From Thalassospira lucentensis (GTDB lineage: Bacteria; Pseudomonadota; Alphaproteobacteria; Rhodospirillales; Thalassospiraceae), in assembly GCF_001613805.1 (NCBI RefSeq), contig NZ_LPVY01000021.1, positions 434,001 to 498,000 on the forward strand: 64,000 nt of DNA, in the 5' to 3' direction. The first letter of the stretch is position 1, and each line of letters begins with the position of its first letter. Below are positions 33,991 through 43,806 of the stretch, piece by piece. Made by a program: the position numbers and the translations under genes. Under the pieces are notes generated by a model. It did not search any database. It saw only the letters and a program-made list of their open reading frames with translations, and was not told the DNA's origin.

Positions 33991-35589
33991 ATGACACTCC
34001 CGCCTCAGGCCATAACACCCGGTACCGCAGTCGGCGGTCAGGGTGGTTCGGCGGCAGGTGGGACAGGCACGCCACCGGCACAGGTCAGTGCCGCACAACA
34101 GGTCGCCAATGCCATTGCAAAACTGCCGGTCGAAAGCCTGCTTCAGGCGTCGGTCCAGTCACGTTCGGGCAATGAATTGACTCTTCTGACCAGTCTGGGT
34201 CAGGTGAACATAAAGCTGCCGACACCACTTCCAGCCAATCTTGGTGACTTCCTGTGGGTTCGTATCATGCCCCAGGCGCAGCAGGGAGCCGATCCAGCAG
34301 CATCCCTTCGTCTTCAGGTTCTGCCGCAAACACTGACACCGGGGGCAACTGGAACTGGCAGCGGCTTACCAACTGCGGGCATCAACAGCAATCCGCTGAT
34401 CCCCGGTCAAACCTTTGGCGCCATCACAACAAGCAGCCTGACGCTGCCCAATGGCAACCAGTTGCCTGCTGGAAGCCAGACACAGGTTATCTTTGTCGGA
34501 CAAGGTGCCGTCAGCGCCGGGAAAGCCGCCCAGATTGCAAATATGACTTCCGCGGGAACAACCGGCCCCCCCCCGACGATTGCTACCGGTGGTACTTTGA
34601 CAGGGCCTTCGACAGCGGGTCTTGCCGGTCAGGTCGTTGCAGGCGGGTCTGGGGGCACGGCCCCGACACCGTTGGTTCTGACAGGGACGGTTCTGCCCCC
34701 TGACAGCGCCGAAGCCCGCATGTTACCAAATGGCTTTACTGCCCTTCGCACATCTGCTGGTGTCGTAGGAATCAGATTGCCGGTTCCAGCGCCCGTTGGT
34801 GCAACCCTTTCATTCAGCATTGATGCCAGCACCACGACCGGACGCAGCCCACAAATCCCCCAAATGACCGAGGCGGAATTTATTGCACGCGGCCAGAATG
34901 CTGCCTTGTCGCGTGACTGGAGCAGCCTGCAGCAGGCCGTTACGGCACTGGCACAACATGATCCCGGTGCGGCAGCAGCCCTGTTAAACAGCATCCCGCA
35001 GGCCGGACCGAAACTGACCACCACCATGATGTTCTTTTTTGCTGCCATGACCGGCCCCGGCGGCACCGCACGCGGCTGGATGGGGGACCGTGCCAGCAAC
35101 AGCCTGTCATCAATTGACGGCCGCGGCAGTGAGATCCTTAAAAAGCTTGAAGGTGATTTTGCCACCCTGCGCGGTATGGCCGCCGATGAACGCCCCGATG
35201 GCTGGCGTGTGATGCCGATGCCGTTTCAGATGGGTGAACGGATCGAACAGGTGCGCCTTGCGTGGCGACATGGCGACGGTGAAAACGAAAAGGGCGAAAA
35301 GGAAGAACCCGGTACGCGTTTCCTGCTTGATCTGTCTTTTAGCGAGGTGGGCCACACCCAGCTTGACGGTCTGGTCAAAGGCGAAGACAGCAAGTTCGAT
35401 TTGATCGTGCGCACTGAAAATCCGCTGCAATCGGATAATCGTGACGACATCCGCGGTATCTTCCGCGAGGCATTGCAGATTTCCGGCTATAAGGGCCACC
35501 TGATTTTTCAGGATGGTAGCCGCTTCGTCGAAATCGCCCCACCGGCCAACGAACCCAAGCCGGGTTCCCATCACGGGATCGAAGCATAA
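33991..35589 (+). CDS. FliK-like protein of unknown role downstream of flhG
   Basis: The 532-residue product has a low-complexity Gly/Pro/Thr/Ala-rich first 300 residues. Its C-terminal domain (about 410-520) reads RFLLDLSFSEVGHTQLDGLV, FDLIVRTENPLQSDNRDDIR, FREALQISGYKGHLIFQDGS. The alternation resembles the Flg_hook domain of FliK but is weak. A true hook-length FliK is encoded at 19.8 kb, so this is a second FliK-like protein or a family of its own. The ATG at 33991 follows CTGGAGGGCTGATGCC, four bases after the flhG stop, so it is the last gene of the operon. Its function is not established. Confidence 0.6.
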   Translation: MTLPPQAITPGTAVGGQGGSAAGGTGTPPAQVSAAQQVANAIAKLPVESLLQASVQSRSGNELTLLTSLGQVNIKLPTPLPANLGDFLWVRIMPQAQQGADPAASLRLQVLPQTLTPGATGTGSGLPTAGINSNPLIPGQTFGAITTSSLTLPNGNQLPAGSQTQVIFVGQGAVSAGKAAQIANMTSAGTTGPPPTIATGGTLTGPSTAGLAGQVVAGGSGGTAPTPLVLTGTVLPPDSAEARMLPNGFTALRTSAGVVGIRLPVPAPVGATLSFSIDASTTTGRSPQIPQMTEAEFIARGQNAALSRDWSSLQQAVTALAQHDPGAAAALLNSIPQAGPKLTTTMMFFFAAMTGPGGTARGWMGDRASNSLSSIDGRGSEILKKLEGDFATLRGMAADERPDGWRVMPMPFQMGERIEQVRLAWRHGDGENEKGEKEEPGTRFLLDLSFSEVGHTQLDGLVKGEDSKFDLIVRTENPLQSDNRDDIRGIFREALQISGYKGHLIFQDGSRFVEIAPPANEPKPGSHHGIEA

Positions 35590-35692
35590 GCTTTTCGGCT
35601 ATGCCGGGATATGTCCTTGAAATGAAGCCTTTTCGTTCCTGCCGGGCAGGAGTAATCTTGAATATTCATCTGAATAATCACAGGTCGCGCCG

Positions 35693-36094
35693 ATGCTGGA
35701 AATATTTGAACGTCGAAACCTGTTGCTGACCGAACATAATCCGGGGGCGCAGCTTGACTATGTCGTGACGTTACAAAGCGAGCTGACCGGATGCGAAACC
35801 GTTTTTCCCGCACGCATGACGCTGCGTTATGTTCCTGACCGGCTGATCCTCAGACCGGATTGTCTGGCGGCATACTTTGCCGAAATCGCCCGTATTCCGT
35901 TCGACAATTTCGAAACAGCCGCCGTGCTTCTGATGGAAGATTTCAACAATGAGATCATTCCGCGCTGGATCAATTTGCGCCTTGATAAACAAAAGGCCGA
36001 CAATGCCAGCGTCCAGCACCACGAAGCCGCACTCGAAGACCGCCAGCCGAAATGGCATAATCCGCGCCTGCTCGACCGGCTGGAACGCTACTGA
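35693..36094 (+). CDS. Conserved-looking small protein, family not recognised
   Basis: A 133-residue protein I do not recognise. It is mixed alpha/beta by eye, with LDYVVTLQSELTGCETVF, MTLRYVPDRLILRPDCLAAY and AAVLLMEDFNNEIIPRWINL, and no signal peptide or membrane segment. The codon pattern and phase match neighbouring genes. It stands 100 bases after the FliK-like gene and may be its last co-transcribed partner. It ends exactly where the convergent oxygenase gene ends (TGATCA shared between the stops). Confidence 0.65.
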   Translation: MLEIFERRNLLLTEHNPGAQLDYVVTLQSELTGCETVFPARMTLRYVPDRLILRPDCLAAYFAEIARIPFDNFETAAVLLMEDFNNEIIPRWINLRLDKQKADNASVQHHEAALEDRQPKWHNPRLLDRLERY

Positions 36095-36649
36095 TCAGCG
36101 GAAAGGTGTTCCGTGCACCCATTGGGTCAGGGAATAACGCAAACCGGCGGTGGTCGGTGCCACGCGGTGCAAAACGAAACTCGGGAAAAAGATCGCGGTA
36201 CCGCGTTCCATCGGCGCGTCAAAAACATGCCCGGCCGGGTTCAGTTGCAACAAGCCGCCTTCATACTGATCAGGTTCGGAAAGCTGGATGACCATGGTCA
36301 GTTTGCGACGACGGGCAATGTCGGACGCGCCAATGTCACTGTGCCAGTCATAATGTCCGCGCTGATCCCCGGCATAGCAGGCGATCTGTGCGTCTTCGGC
36401 AAACTCCGACAGAGAAAAATCAAACACATTGCGGTTGACGTCCGCGACCATGTCGATAATGCGCCGCATCACGACCGGTTCCTGCGTTTCGTTAAACCAA
36501 GTGATCTGTGAGCGGCGGATATGACTTGCCGATTGTCCCTGAACAAGGCCGCCGTCATCAAGCTCGGTCGAAAATCCGTCAATCAACCGGTCGCAGGTTG
36601 CGGTATCGAGCGCATCCGGAACGATTGCATACATTTCTTCTGGAAACAT
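36095..36649 (-). CDS. 2-oxoglutarate/Fe(II)-dependent oxygenase (PKHD/prolyl-hydroxylase-like)
   Basis: The 184-residue protein has the double-stranded beta-helix iron motif: HxD in HYDWHSD, a distal His in FPSFVLHRV, and an Arg in LRYSLTQWVHG for 2-oxoglutarate. It also has YEGGLLQL before the second strand pair. These are typical of prolyl 4-hydroxylase-type and PKHD-type enzymes. The substrate is unknown. It is a single gene, convergent with the small gene at 35693 and divergent from nothing obvious upstream. Confidence 0.88.
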   Translation of the reverse strand: MFPEEMYAIVPDALDTATCDRLIDGFSTELDDGGLVQGQSASHIRRSQITWFNETQEPVVMRRIIDMVADVNRNVFDFSLSEFAEDAQIACYAGDQRGHYDWHSDIGASDIARRRKLTMVIQLSEPDQYEGGLLQLNPAGHVFDAPMERGTAIFFPSFVLHRVAPTTAGLRYSLTQWVHGTPFR

Positions 36650-36785
36650 TCACGACATTCTCCGATGCCGCATGGGCCTTTTGATTTTGTATCCCGGACC
36701 CAAGACAATTCTTTGCGGTTCGTTTCTCTTAGGACCAAACGCCCGGATTGACCAGCGTGAAAATCATGCAGAAACCGCCTGCATG

Positions 36786-37463
36786 CTATACCGGATTCAC
36801 GATCCTACCACCCGCCGCAGCCCCGTCCTCAGGATCATGGGTGACCATAAGGGTCGGCAGCCCCCGCAAATGTGCCTGATCAAAAACAAAGGTTCTGATC
36901 TGGTCGCGCAATTCGGTATCGAGCTTTGAAAAAGGTTCATCAAGCAAAAGCGCATCGGGTTCGGACAGCAGCACCCGCATCAAGGCCACGCGTGCACGTT
37001 GGCCCCCGGATAATGTCGCAGGATCACGGTCGGCAAAGCCACCAAGCCCGGCACTTTCAAGTGCTTCATCAATCCGCTGCCTGCGTTCGTCGCGCCCGCG
37101 GATGGTCGACGGCAGGGCAAATGCCAGATTACCCCCAACCGATAAATGCGGAAAAAGAAGGTCATCCTGAAACAGGATACCGACATGACGATCCTGTGGT
37201 GCCAAACCATCCAGCGACATTCCGTTCAACACGACCTGCCCGCCAACCTCAAACCCGGCGGCACGGCCCGATGGCAATGTTCCACAAATATGCGCAAGCA
37301 GGCTGGACTTCCCCGAACCGCTTGGCCCCATAAGCGTCACGATCTCGCCCGGTTTGATCACGATATCAATATCAACCAGCCCCCGCCCGTTCAGGCGAAT
37401 GGAAACCCGGCGCAATTCAAGTCCGCTGGATGTGGTGCTATCGGGGTTGAGGATTCTGCTCAT
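36786..37463 (-). CDS. ynjD: ABC transporter ATP-binding protein, YnjD-like
   Basis: The 225-residue ATPase energises the adjacent permease. It has Walker A GPSGSGKSS, Q-loop ILFQDDLLFPHLSV, signature LSGGQRARVALMR, Walker B ALLLDEPFSKLD and the H-loop VTHDP. I start at 37463, seven bases after the permease stop; a longer in-frame start at 37517 would overlap the permease. Gene order ynjB-ynjC-ynjD and the substrate-binding protein fit the E. coli YnjBCD system, whose substrate is uncertain. Confidence 0.88.
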   Translation of the reverse strand: MSRILNPDSTTSSGLELRRVSIRLNGRGLVDIDIVIKPGEIVTLMGPSGSGKSSLLAHICGTLPSGRAAGFEVGGQVVLNGMSLDGLAPQDRHVGILFQDDLLFPHLSVGGNLAFALPSTIRGRDERRQRIDEALESAGLGGFADRDPATLSGGQRARVALMRVLLSEPDALLLDEPFSKLDTELRDQIRTFVFDQAHLRGLPTLMVTHDPEDGAAAGGRIVNPV

Positions 37464-37470
37464 ATGCCAA

Positions 37471-39156
37471 CTATCCCCTGTTATGGTCGGCCATGCCGCG
37501 CCGCTGACGGAACACAACAGCCGGGATCAGAAGAGCCAGGGCAAAACCGGCAAAAGGCAGGATCATCTGCAAAAGCCCGTAAATCCCGATCATCCTCCGG
37601 TCTCCGCCCGACGCCAGTGCAACCGCCTCGGTCGTTACCGTGGCAAACCGCCCCGCTCCGATCAAAAGGGTTGGCAGATATTGCCCGACACTGACCGCAA
37701 GACCGACCGCACAAGCCGTCAGAACCGGACGGGTCAGCAAAGGCAACCGGACCCGCCAGAACACCCGTGCCGGTGATGCTCCAAGGCAAAGGGCCGTTTG
37801 TCCATAACGCGGATCAAGGGCGCGAAACGGATCGGCAAGTGATAGAAAAACATAGGGCAACACAAAAATTAAGTGAACGATCACGACGGAAATCAACGTA
37901 CGTTCCAGCCCGATACCAGTGAAAAACACCTGAAGCCCGAACATGAAGCTGATCTGCGGCATCAAAAGCGGCAGATAAATCAATAACATCGCCCCCTGCC
38001 CCGGTTTTTGGAACCGGCGAGTTTCGTTTTCAAGACATCCAAGAACAAGTGCAATCGCAACCATCACCGACAAGACTGCAATCACAAGTGTCGTCCATAG
38101 TATCGCACCCAGCATGTCGTATTCCCGCATCCAGAGACGCAGACTGAAACTGCGCGGCAGGAATTCCGGAAACGACCAGTATCCGGCAAAGCTCCAGACC
38201 AGAAGACTTGCCAGCCCAAGGAACACGGCCCCTGCCGAGAGGATAGCCGCACCCGCAGCAAAACGGCGAAGGGTTCCATCCCGTCGTCCGCGCATCCCGC
38301 CTTCGGCCCAGAAACGCCCCCAAAATCCGGCCAGCTTTTCCCCTACCCGCCAGATCACAATCGCCATAAGCACAAGGATCAACTGCAACATCGCCCCGGC
38401 AGAGGCCAGAAAACGATGCGACAGGTCCGGGTCGGACAACCAGCCCAGAATACGTACCGCCAGCGGGGCCGGTGTCGTTGGGCCAAGGATCATCGCGACA
38501 TCAACGACCGAGGTTGAATAAGCCAGCACCGCCAATACCGGCAAACGGATTTGCGGATAGATCCGCGGCAATACGGCTTTCAGCCAACCCACCACCCGGC
38601 CATAGCCAAACGTCAGGACCACCTGACGGGTCCGGTCTGCATCTGCCTGCGGCAAGGCGGCAAGTGTCATCAACAACAGAAACGGAATTTCCTTGGCAAC
38701 CAGCCCGGCAATAAGGGCAATTCCCATCGGGTCATGCAAGGTCACGATATCAGGCGGTCGATCCCATCCGGCAAACGGTGCCACCGCCCGGACAATCCAG
38801 CCGCTTGGTGCAATCAGAAATGCCAAACCAAAAGCCGCAGCAGCATGTGGCACGGACAAGATTGGTGACAATAACCGCTGCATCACCGCAAAAATCCGCG
38901 TGCCCTGCCACGCCGCACAAAACAGCATGACAAGTGAAAATGAGATCAGGGTGGCGACAAGTCCGTTCACAAGCGATAGCCGCACAGAAATCGCCAATCC
39001 AGGCTGACGTAACAAATCACGCCAAGGATCAATCGATATTCCGTCACCACCAAGCGCCGGAAGATACCCGAATGCGGGCAACATCGTCCCGATCAGCCCG
39101 GCGCAAACCGGACCGATCATCAGAATAAGGGTGAAAGCCGGAAAAAACCGCAGCAT
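37471..39156 (-). CDS. ynjC: ABC transporter permease, YnjC-like
   Basis: The 561-residue inner-membrane protein has two fused permease halves, about twelve membrane segments in total. Each half carries an EAA-like loop (TRQVVLTFGYGRVVGWLKAV and YGQTALCLGASPARVFWRVR). This fused layout is like ThiP, FbpB and YnjC. It starts seven bases after the ynjB stop and precedes ynjD, forming one minus-strand operon. Confidence 0.88.
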   Translation of the reverse strand: MLRFFPAFTLILMIGPVCAGLIGTMLPAFGYLPALGGDGISIDPWRDLLRQPGLAISVRLSLVNGLVATLISFSLVMLFCAAWQGTRIFAVMQRLLSPILSVPHAAAAFGLAFLIAPSGWIVRAVAPFAGWDRPPDIVTLHDPMGIALIAGLVAKEIPFLLLMTLAALPQADADRTRQVVLTFGYGRVVGWLKAVLPRIYPQIRLPVLAVLAYSTSVVDVAMILGPTTPAPLAVRILGWLSDPDLSHRFLASAGAMLQLILVLMAIVIWRVGEKLAGFWGRFWAEGGMRGRRDGTLRRFAAGAAILSAGAVFLGLASLLVWSFAGYWSFPEFLPRSFSLRLWMREYDMLGAILWTTLVIAVLSVMVAIALVLGCLENETRRFQKPGQGAMLLIYLPLLMPQISFMFGLQVFFTGIGLERTLISVVIVHLIFVLPYVFLSLADPFRALDPRYGQTALCLGASPARVFWRVRLPLLTRPVLTACAVGLAVSVGQYLPTLLIGAGRFATVTTEAVALASGGDRRMIGIYGLLQMILPFAGFALALLIPAVVFRQRRGMADHNRG

Positions 39157-39162
39157 GTATGT

Positions 39163-40392
39163 CTATTGGGCCACGCCATAACGTTTCTGCCATTCGGTTT
39201 CAACCAGTTCCATCCAGCTTGGATGCGGTTCCGGCAAAACCGTCCCACGTTCGGACGGCGACAGCGACGCGATGCCGAGATCAAGATCGGCAAAGGCCTT
39301 TTGCATATCCGCAGGAAGTTTATCCATCGCCAGCACCGTATCTGCCCCCCAATATTGCGGATCCTGTTTACGCAACTGGGCTTCGGGCGACATCAGAAAA
39401 TCGGCCAGCACAACCGCCCCTGCCTTGGCCGACGCGTTATAGGGAATGGCAACGAAGTTGGTATTGCCAAGCGTGCCGTTGTCAAACACATAGGACCGGA
39501 CTGTATCGGGCAGCTCCATAGCTTCGATCGCAGATGATACTTCGCCGGAACTGAACGAAAACGCGATATCGATCTCGTTATCGGCCATCATCGTGCGCAA
39601 TGACGCGCCGTTTTGCGGGTAGGCTTGTCCATTGCGCCACAATAGCGGCTGCAAATCTTCAAGATATCCCCAAAGTGGTGCCAATACCTTTTCGGCATCT
39701 ACCTGATTTGCAGGCTGTTGCAGAACTTTGGGGTCTTCAACCAGTTCGGTCAGGATTTGTTTCAGGAAGGTCGAACCCATATAGTTTGGCGGCTGAGGAT
39801 AGGTAAAGCGCCCCGGATGTTTAACCAACCATTCCAGAAGTTCCTGTGCTGATCTGGGCACGCTATCAAGGCGCGCGGTGTCGTAATAGAAACTGACCTG
39901 CGCCATGCCCCACGGCGCTTCAAGACCCATGGTCGGTATCGTGAAATCATTGATGACGGTTGGCTTGCCTTCGACATCGACATAGGCAAAATTCGGCGTC
40001 TGTTCCGCCCATGGACCGAACAAAAGATCATTGCGCTTCATGGCGGCGAAGTTTTCACCGTTCAGCCAGATCATATCGACCGCCCCGCCATCATCAACGC
40101 CAGCCGTCTTTTCCGAAAGCACCTTTGCCACCGCATCGGCGGTGTCGGAAAGTTTTACCTGTACGACATTTACGCCATAACGTTCCTGCACCTGCGCACC
40201 AGCCCATGCGATGTAATCATTGATACGCGGCTCCCCACCCCAGGCATGCCAGTAAACCGTTTGGCCGCGCGCCTGATCCAGAACCGATTGCCAGTTGCCG
40301 ATATCGGGTGCCGGGTCGGCCTTGGCAGGGATGGCAACCGCTGCTGTCGCGAGACCGGCGACAATGCTCAGACCGGCAAGAAAAACGCGCAT
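39163..40392 (-). CDS. ynjB: ABC transporter substrate-binding protein, YnjB-like
   Basis: A periplasmic binding protein of 409 residues with a Sec signal (MRVFLAGLSIVAGLATAAVA, cleavage near AKA-DP). Motifs match E. coli YnjB closely: ARGQTVYWHAWGGEPRINDY, GAVDMIWLNGENFAAMKR, APLWGYLEDLQPLLWRNGQ, and PHPSWMELVETEWQKRYG at the end. I start at 40392 (AAGGATTTCCAAG before ATG); a frame open to 40515 would put the signal inside. I looked for a TPP riboswitch in the leader and see none, so there is no evidence that thiamine is the substrate. Confidence 0.9.
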   Translation of the reverse strand: MRVFLAGLSIVAGLATAAVAIPAKADPAPDIGNWQSVLDQARGQTVYWHAWGGEPRINDYIAWAGAQVQERYGVNVVQVKLSDTADAVAKVLSEKTAGVDDGGAVDMIWLNGENFAAMKRNDLLFGPWAEQTPNFAYVDVEGKPTVINDFTIPTMGLEAPWGMAQVSFYYDTARLDSVPRSAQELLEWLVKHPGRFTYPQPPNYMGSTFLKQILTELVEDPKVLQQPANQVDAEKVLAPLWGYLEDLQPLLWRNGQAYPQNGASLRTMMADNEIDIAFSFSSGEVSSAIEAMELPDTVRSYVFDNGTLGNTNFVAIPYNASAKAGAVVLADFLMSPEAQLRKQDPQYWGADTVLAMDKLPADMQKAFADLDLGIASLSPSERGTVLPEPHPSWMELVETEWQKRYGVAQ

Positions 40393-40600
40393 CTTGGAAA
40401 TCCTTGTTACTGGATGAGGCACAAATGACAGCCGATTGAAACAATCGGGCGTCATCCGCGTTACCTGTTTGTTTTTGTTGCCATCATTTTTCCAATCTTG
40501 GCAGACTAAAATCAATTCACGCTTGCGTTAGATGGCTGGTGATTACACCTTATCGGTGCTGCGGAAATCGCGGTCAGGAACACAGAAACGGGAACAGATC

Positions 40601-41338
40601 ATGTTTGAATGGGTCACGGATCCGCATATGTGGATGGGGCTTGCCACCCTGACCGCTCTCGAAATCGTGCTGGGCATCGATAATATTGTTTTCCTGTCGG
40701 TGATCGTATCCAAACTCCCGCAAAATCAGCAGAAATCGGCACGCCGTATCGGCCTGATCGGGGCGATGGGCATGCGGCTTGTGCTTCTGGCCTGTATCGC
40801 ATGGGTGATGGAACTGACTGCCCCGATGTTTTCCGCCTTTGGGCAGGAAGTCAGTGGCCGGGATCTTATTCTGATTGTCGGCGGGTTGTTCCTGATTGCC
40901 AAGGCGTCCAAGGAAATTCATCACACAATCGACGAACCCGAAGAACACGGGCCGGGCAAAATCATGTCGGGCTTTGCGATGACCATAGCCCAGATCATGC
41001 TGCTTGATATCATCTTCTCGCTCGACAGTGTGATTACCGCCGTCGGACTGGTCGATCATATCTCGATCATGATGATCGCGGTTGTTCTGTCGGTTCTCGT
41101 CATGCTGGCTGCGGCCAAAACCATTGGAGATTTTGTTGAGAAACACCCATCGGTCAAAATGCTGGCACTGGCCTTCCTGATCCTGGTCGGATTTGTCCTG
41201 CTACTGGACGGTGTCGAAATCCATGTCCCCAAAGGTTACATCTATTTCGCGATGGCATTCAGCCTTGGGGTAGAAACCCTAAACCTGATCAATCAGAAGC
41301 GTAAACGCAAAGCCAAAGAGCTCGGAGCCACCAAATGA
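40601..41338 (+). CDS. TerC-family membrane protein, YgdQ-like
   Basis: The 245-residue protein has seven membrane segments and the TerC core: LEIVLGIDNIVFLSVIVSKL, DIIFSLDSVITAVGLVDH, and HPSVKMLALAFLILVGFVLL, with acidic residues inside membrane segments. It matches E. coli YgdQ closely. Members of the TerC superfamily export metal ions such as manganese, but the substrate of this branch is not certain. The ATG at 40601 follows ACGGGAACAGATC. Its stop overlaps the next start (ATGA), so the two are coupled. Confidence 0.9.
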   Translation: MFEWVTDPHMWMGLATLTALEIVLGIDNIVFLSVIVSKLPQNQQKSARRIGLIGAMGMRLVLLACIAWVMELTAPMFSAFGQEVSGRDLILIVGGLFLIAKASKEIHHTIDEPEEHGPGKIMSGFAMTIAQIMLLDIIFSLDSVITAVGLVDHISIMMIAVVLSVLVMLAAAKTIGDFVEKHPSVKMLALAFLILVGFVLLLDGVEIHVPKGYIYFAMAFSLGVETLNLINQKRKRKAKELGATK

Positions 41339-41817
41339 AACAGGTCGTACCTCCTTCGTGCCTGCAAAATGCATTCGACAAACATGGTCTTGACCATATC
41401 AAGGTGCTGGAATTTCCCGATGGCACAAGATCAGCTGCGGATGCCGCATCGGCAATCGGCTGCGATGTCAGTGATATCGGAAAATCGCTGGTGTTCATGA
41501 CCGAACGCCACAAACCAATCCTGATCATCATGAACGGTGCCGATCAGGTCGATGAAAAACGCGTTGCCGGTCTGATTGGTGGCCTTTCCATCCGCAAGGC
41601 GACGGCAGACGATGTCCGCACCTCGACCGGCTATGCCATTGGCGGCGTGCCGCCCTTTGGCCATGTCGGACCAGTTGAAACCCTGATTGATGAAAAACTG
41701 CTGTCGAAAAAAACGATCTGGCTGGCGGCAGGAACACCCAAGACGGTCTTTGCCATGACCCCGGACGAACTCCGCCGGGTAACCGGCGTTGAAACAGGTG
41801 TTTCGATCTCGGCCTGA
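41335..41817 (+). CDS. YbaK/EbsC-family aminoacyl-tRNA deacylase
   Basis: The 160-residue protein has the YbaK/ProX fold features: LEFPDGTRSAADAASAIGCD, IGKSLVFM, and GGVPPFGHVGPVETLIDE with the conserved GxxPPFG loop. Such enzymes clear mischarged tRNA (for example Cys-tRNA(Pro)) in trans. It is translationally coupled to the TerC-family gene; I know no functional reason for the pairing. It is convergent with fliJ, seven bases apart. Confidence 0.88.
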   Translation: MKQVVPPSCLQNAFDKHGLDHIKVLEFPDGTRSAADAASAIGCDVSDIGKSLVFMTERHKPILIIMNGADQVDEKRVAGLIGGLSIRKATADDVRTSTGYAIGGVPPFGHVGPVETLIDEKLLSKKTIWLAAGTPKTVFAMTPDELRRVTGVETGVSISA

Positions 41818-41823
41818 CCCAAC

Positions 41824-42252
41824 TTAAATCAGGCCATCATCACGGGTGGCGGAACGTGCACCGATTTCATCAAGTTCGGCCTGTTCCTTGCGGTCTTCTT
41901 CCGCACGCTCCGCCTCGACGCGGTTACGTTCGGCAATTTCGGCGGTTTTCACGGCCTTGAACGCATCGGCGACCTCGTCACGGAACGCGTCAATTTTGGC
42001 TTCCTGATCGGATATCCGTTTGACCAGTGCCGCGCGCTCGGCAATGACGGCACTGGCAAAAGGTCCATAGGCGAAACCGGCAAGTTCGGGGTTTTCGGCC
42101 GCCACCTTCTGCTCTTCGAGCACCGCTTTTTCCAGTGCATCCTTTTCCGCCAGAAGATTATTTAGCACACCCTGCATCTCGCCAAGTTCACGGCGTTTGT
42201 CATCCAGCGCCCATTTGCGCATACGTATCAGGGTTTTGAAATCCTTGGCCAT
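41824..42252 (-). CDS. fliJ: Flagellar export chaperone FliJ
   Basis: FliJ is a small coiled-coil protein that sits in the FliI hexamer like the gamma subunit of F-ATPase. The 142-residue product is almost entirely helical with heptads (LIRMRKWALDDKRRELGEMQ, LLAEKDALEKAVLEEQKVAA, IAERAALVKRISDQEAKIDA). It lies 54 bases after fliI on the same strand. Family conservation is low, but length, coiled coil and position agree. Confidence 0.85.
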   Translation of the reverse strand: MAKDFKTLIRMRKWALDDKRRELGEMQGVLNNLLAEKDALEKAVLEEQKVAAENPELAGFAYGPFASAVIAERAALVKRISDQEAKIDAFRDEVADAFKAVKTAEIAERNRVEAERAEEDRKEQAELDEIGARSATRDDGLI

Positions 42253-42306
42253 CGCTCTCAGTTATCCGAAATATCGCTGGCACCGCATTTCAGCATGATC
42301 ATGATC

Positions 42307-43806
42307 TCATTGCTGATCACGCCGAAGCGCACGCTTCGCTGCATTCAGATCATTCCCCGCATTTGTGGCGGTTGAACGGCTGTTAACCTGGGGCCGAAGA
42401 CGATTGCGTTCCATGACGGTTGCGCCTTGCGGATTGGCTGCCGGTTGACCAGCCCCATCAGGGGCTTCCTGCTGAGCAGGTGCCAGATCAAGACGACGTG
42501 CCAATTCAGCGTAACCGTCGGCCAAACGGGTGCATTCGGTTTTGCGCTGCTTCAGGAATTCCTCGATCAGCGGAAAGTAATGTATTGCTTCGTCCACCTT
42601 CGGGTCCGTCCCCAGACGATAGGCCCCCAGACGGATCAGTTCGGCCATGTCCTCGTATGTCGCCAGCAACTGGCGGGCACGCGACACGATCTGGTTTTCA
42701 TGCTCGTTATTGCAGCCGGGCATGGTACGCGAAACACTGCGCAAAATATTGATGGCCGGATATCGTCCCTGTTCGGCAATTGCGCGGTCCAGCACAACGT
42801 GCCCGTCAAGAATACCGCGCACCGCATCGGAAATCGGTTCGTTATGGTCATCGCCATCGACCAGCACGGTAAAGAGGCCAGTGACCGATCCCTGCCCCGG
42901 CCCGCCCGGGCCAGCACGTTCCAACAGTCGTGGCAATTCGGCAAATACCGTCGGGGTATAGCCCTTTGACGCGGGTGGCTCACCTACCGAAAGGCTGATT
43001 TCACGCTGGGCCATGGCAAAACGGGTTACAGAATCCATCATGCACAGGACATCGCGCCCGGTATCGCGGAAAAACTCCGACAGTGCCATCGTCATATAGG
43101 CTGCCTGACGACGCATCAGCGGCGGTTCGTCCGATGTGGCAACGACGACGACGGAACGGCGTAAACCTTCTTCGCCCAGATCGTCTTCGATGAATTCGCG
43201 TGCCTCGCGGCCACGTTCGCCAATCAGACCGACGACCGATACATCGGATGTCGTGTGGCGGGTCATCATCGACAGCAAGCTGGATTTACCCACACCTGAC
43301 CCGGCGAAAATCCCCATACGTTGCCCCCGGCAACAGGTCAGGAAGGTGTTCATCGCACGCACACCGAGATCGATCTTTCCGGCAACACGCTGGCGCGAAT
43401 GGGCGGATGGCGGAGCATTGCGGATCGGATAGGGTGTTGGACCTTCGGTCAGTGGCCCCTTGCCGTCGACCGGTTGCCCGAACGCGTTGACCACACGCCC
43501 AAGCCAGCTTTCATCGGGATAGACCTGTGGCTGGGTGTCGGCCAGTTCGACCTCGCAACCGATACCGATGCCGTCAAGCATCCCGAACGGCATCAAAAGA
43601 GCGCGCTCATTGCGGAAACCGACAACCTCGCAAATGACGGCCTCGCCATCCCGGCGTTTGACCTTGCAACGATCCCCAACCGATAGTGCGCCTTCGACCC
43701 CGCCAATCTCGACCAGCAGCCCCAAAACAGCAGTAACCCGCCCGACAATCCTGTAATCGGGAATGCGGCGAAGTTCGGCGATGATGTTTCGGCCAATCTG
43801 AAACAC
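42307..43806 (-). CDS. fliI: Flagellum-specific ATPase FliI
   Basis: FliI is the hexameric ATPase of flagellar export. The 499-residue protein has the N-terminal beta-barrel ([20 protein letters not shown]), Walker [33 protein letters not shown], Walker [21 protein letters not shown] and [21 protein letters not shown] tail of about 50 polar residues after residue 445 is unusual. It is divergent from ctrA with a 402-base gap. fliH is 15 kb away. Confidence 0.96.
   Translation of the reverse strand: MFQIGRNIIAELRRIPDYRIVGRVTAVLGLLVEIGGVEGALSVGDRCKVKRRDGEAVICEVVGFRNERALLMPFGMLDGIGIGCEVELADTQPQVYPDESWLGRVVNAFGQPVDGKGPLTEGPTPYPIRNAPPSAHSRQRVAGKIDLGVRAMNTFLTCCRGQRMGIFAGSGVGKSSLLSMMTRHTTSDVSVVGLIGERGREAREFIEDDLGEEGLRRSVVVVATSDEPPLMRRQAAYMTMALSEFFRDTGRDVLCMMDSVTRFAMAQREISLSVGEPPASKGYTPTVFAELPRLLERAGPGGPGQGSVTGLFTVLVDGDDHNEPISDAVRGILDGHVVLDRAIAEQGRYPAINILRSVSRTMPGCNNEHENQIVSRARQLLATYEDMAELIRLGAYRLGTDPKVDEAIHYFPLIEEFLKQRKTECTRLADGYAELARRLDLAPAQQEAPDGAGQPAANPQGATVMERNRLRPQVNSRSTATNAGNDLNAAKRALRRDQQ

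Noticed and set aside
40393..40600. TPP or yybP-type riboswitch before ynjB or the TerC-family gene
   Set aside because: The conserved TPP elements (CUGAGA, ACCUGAU) are not there and I see no convincing manganese riboswitch structure.
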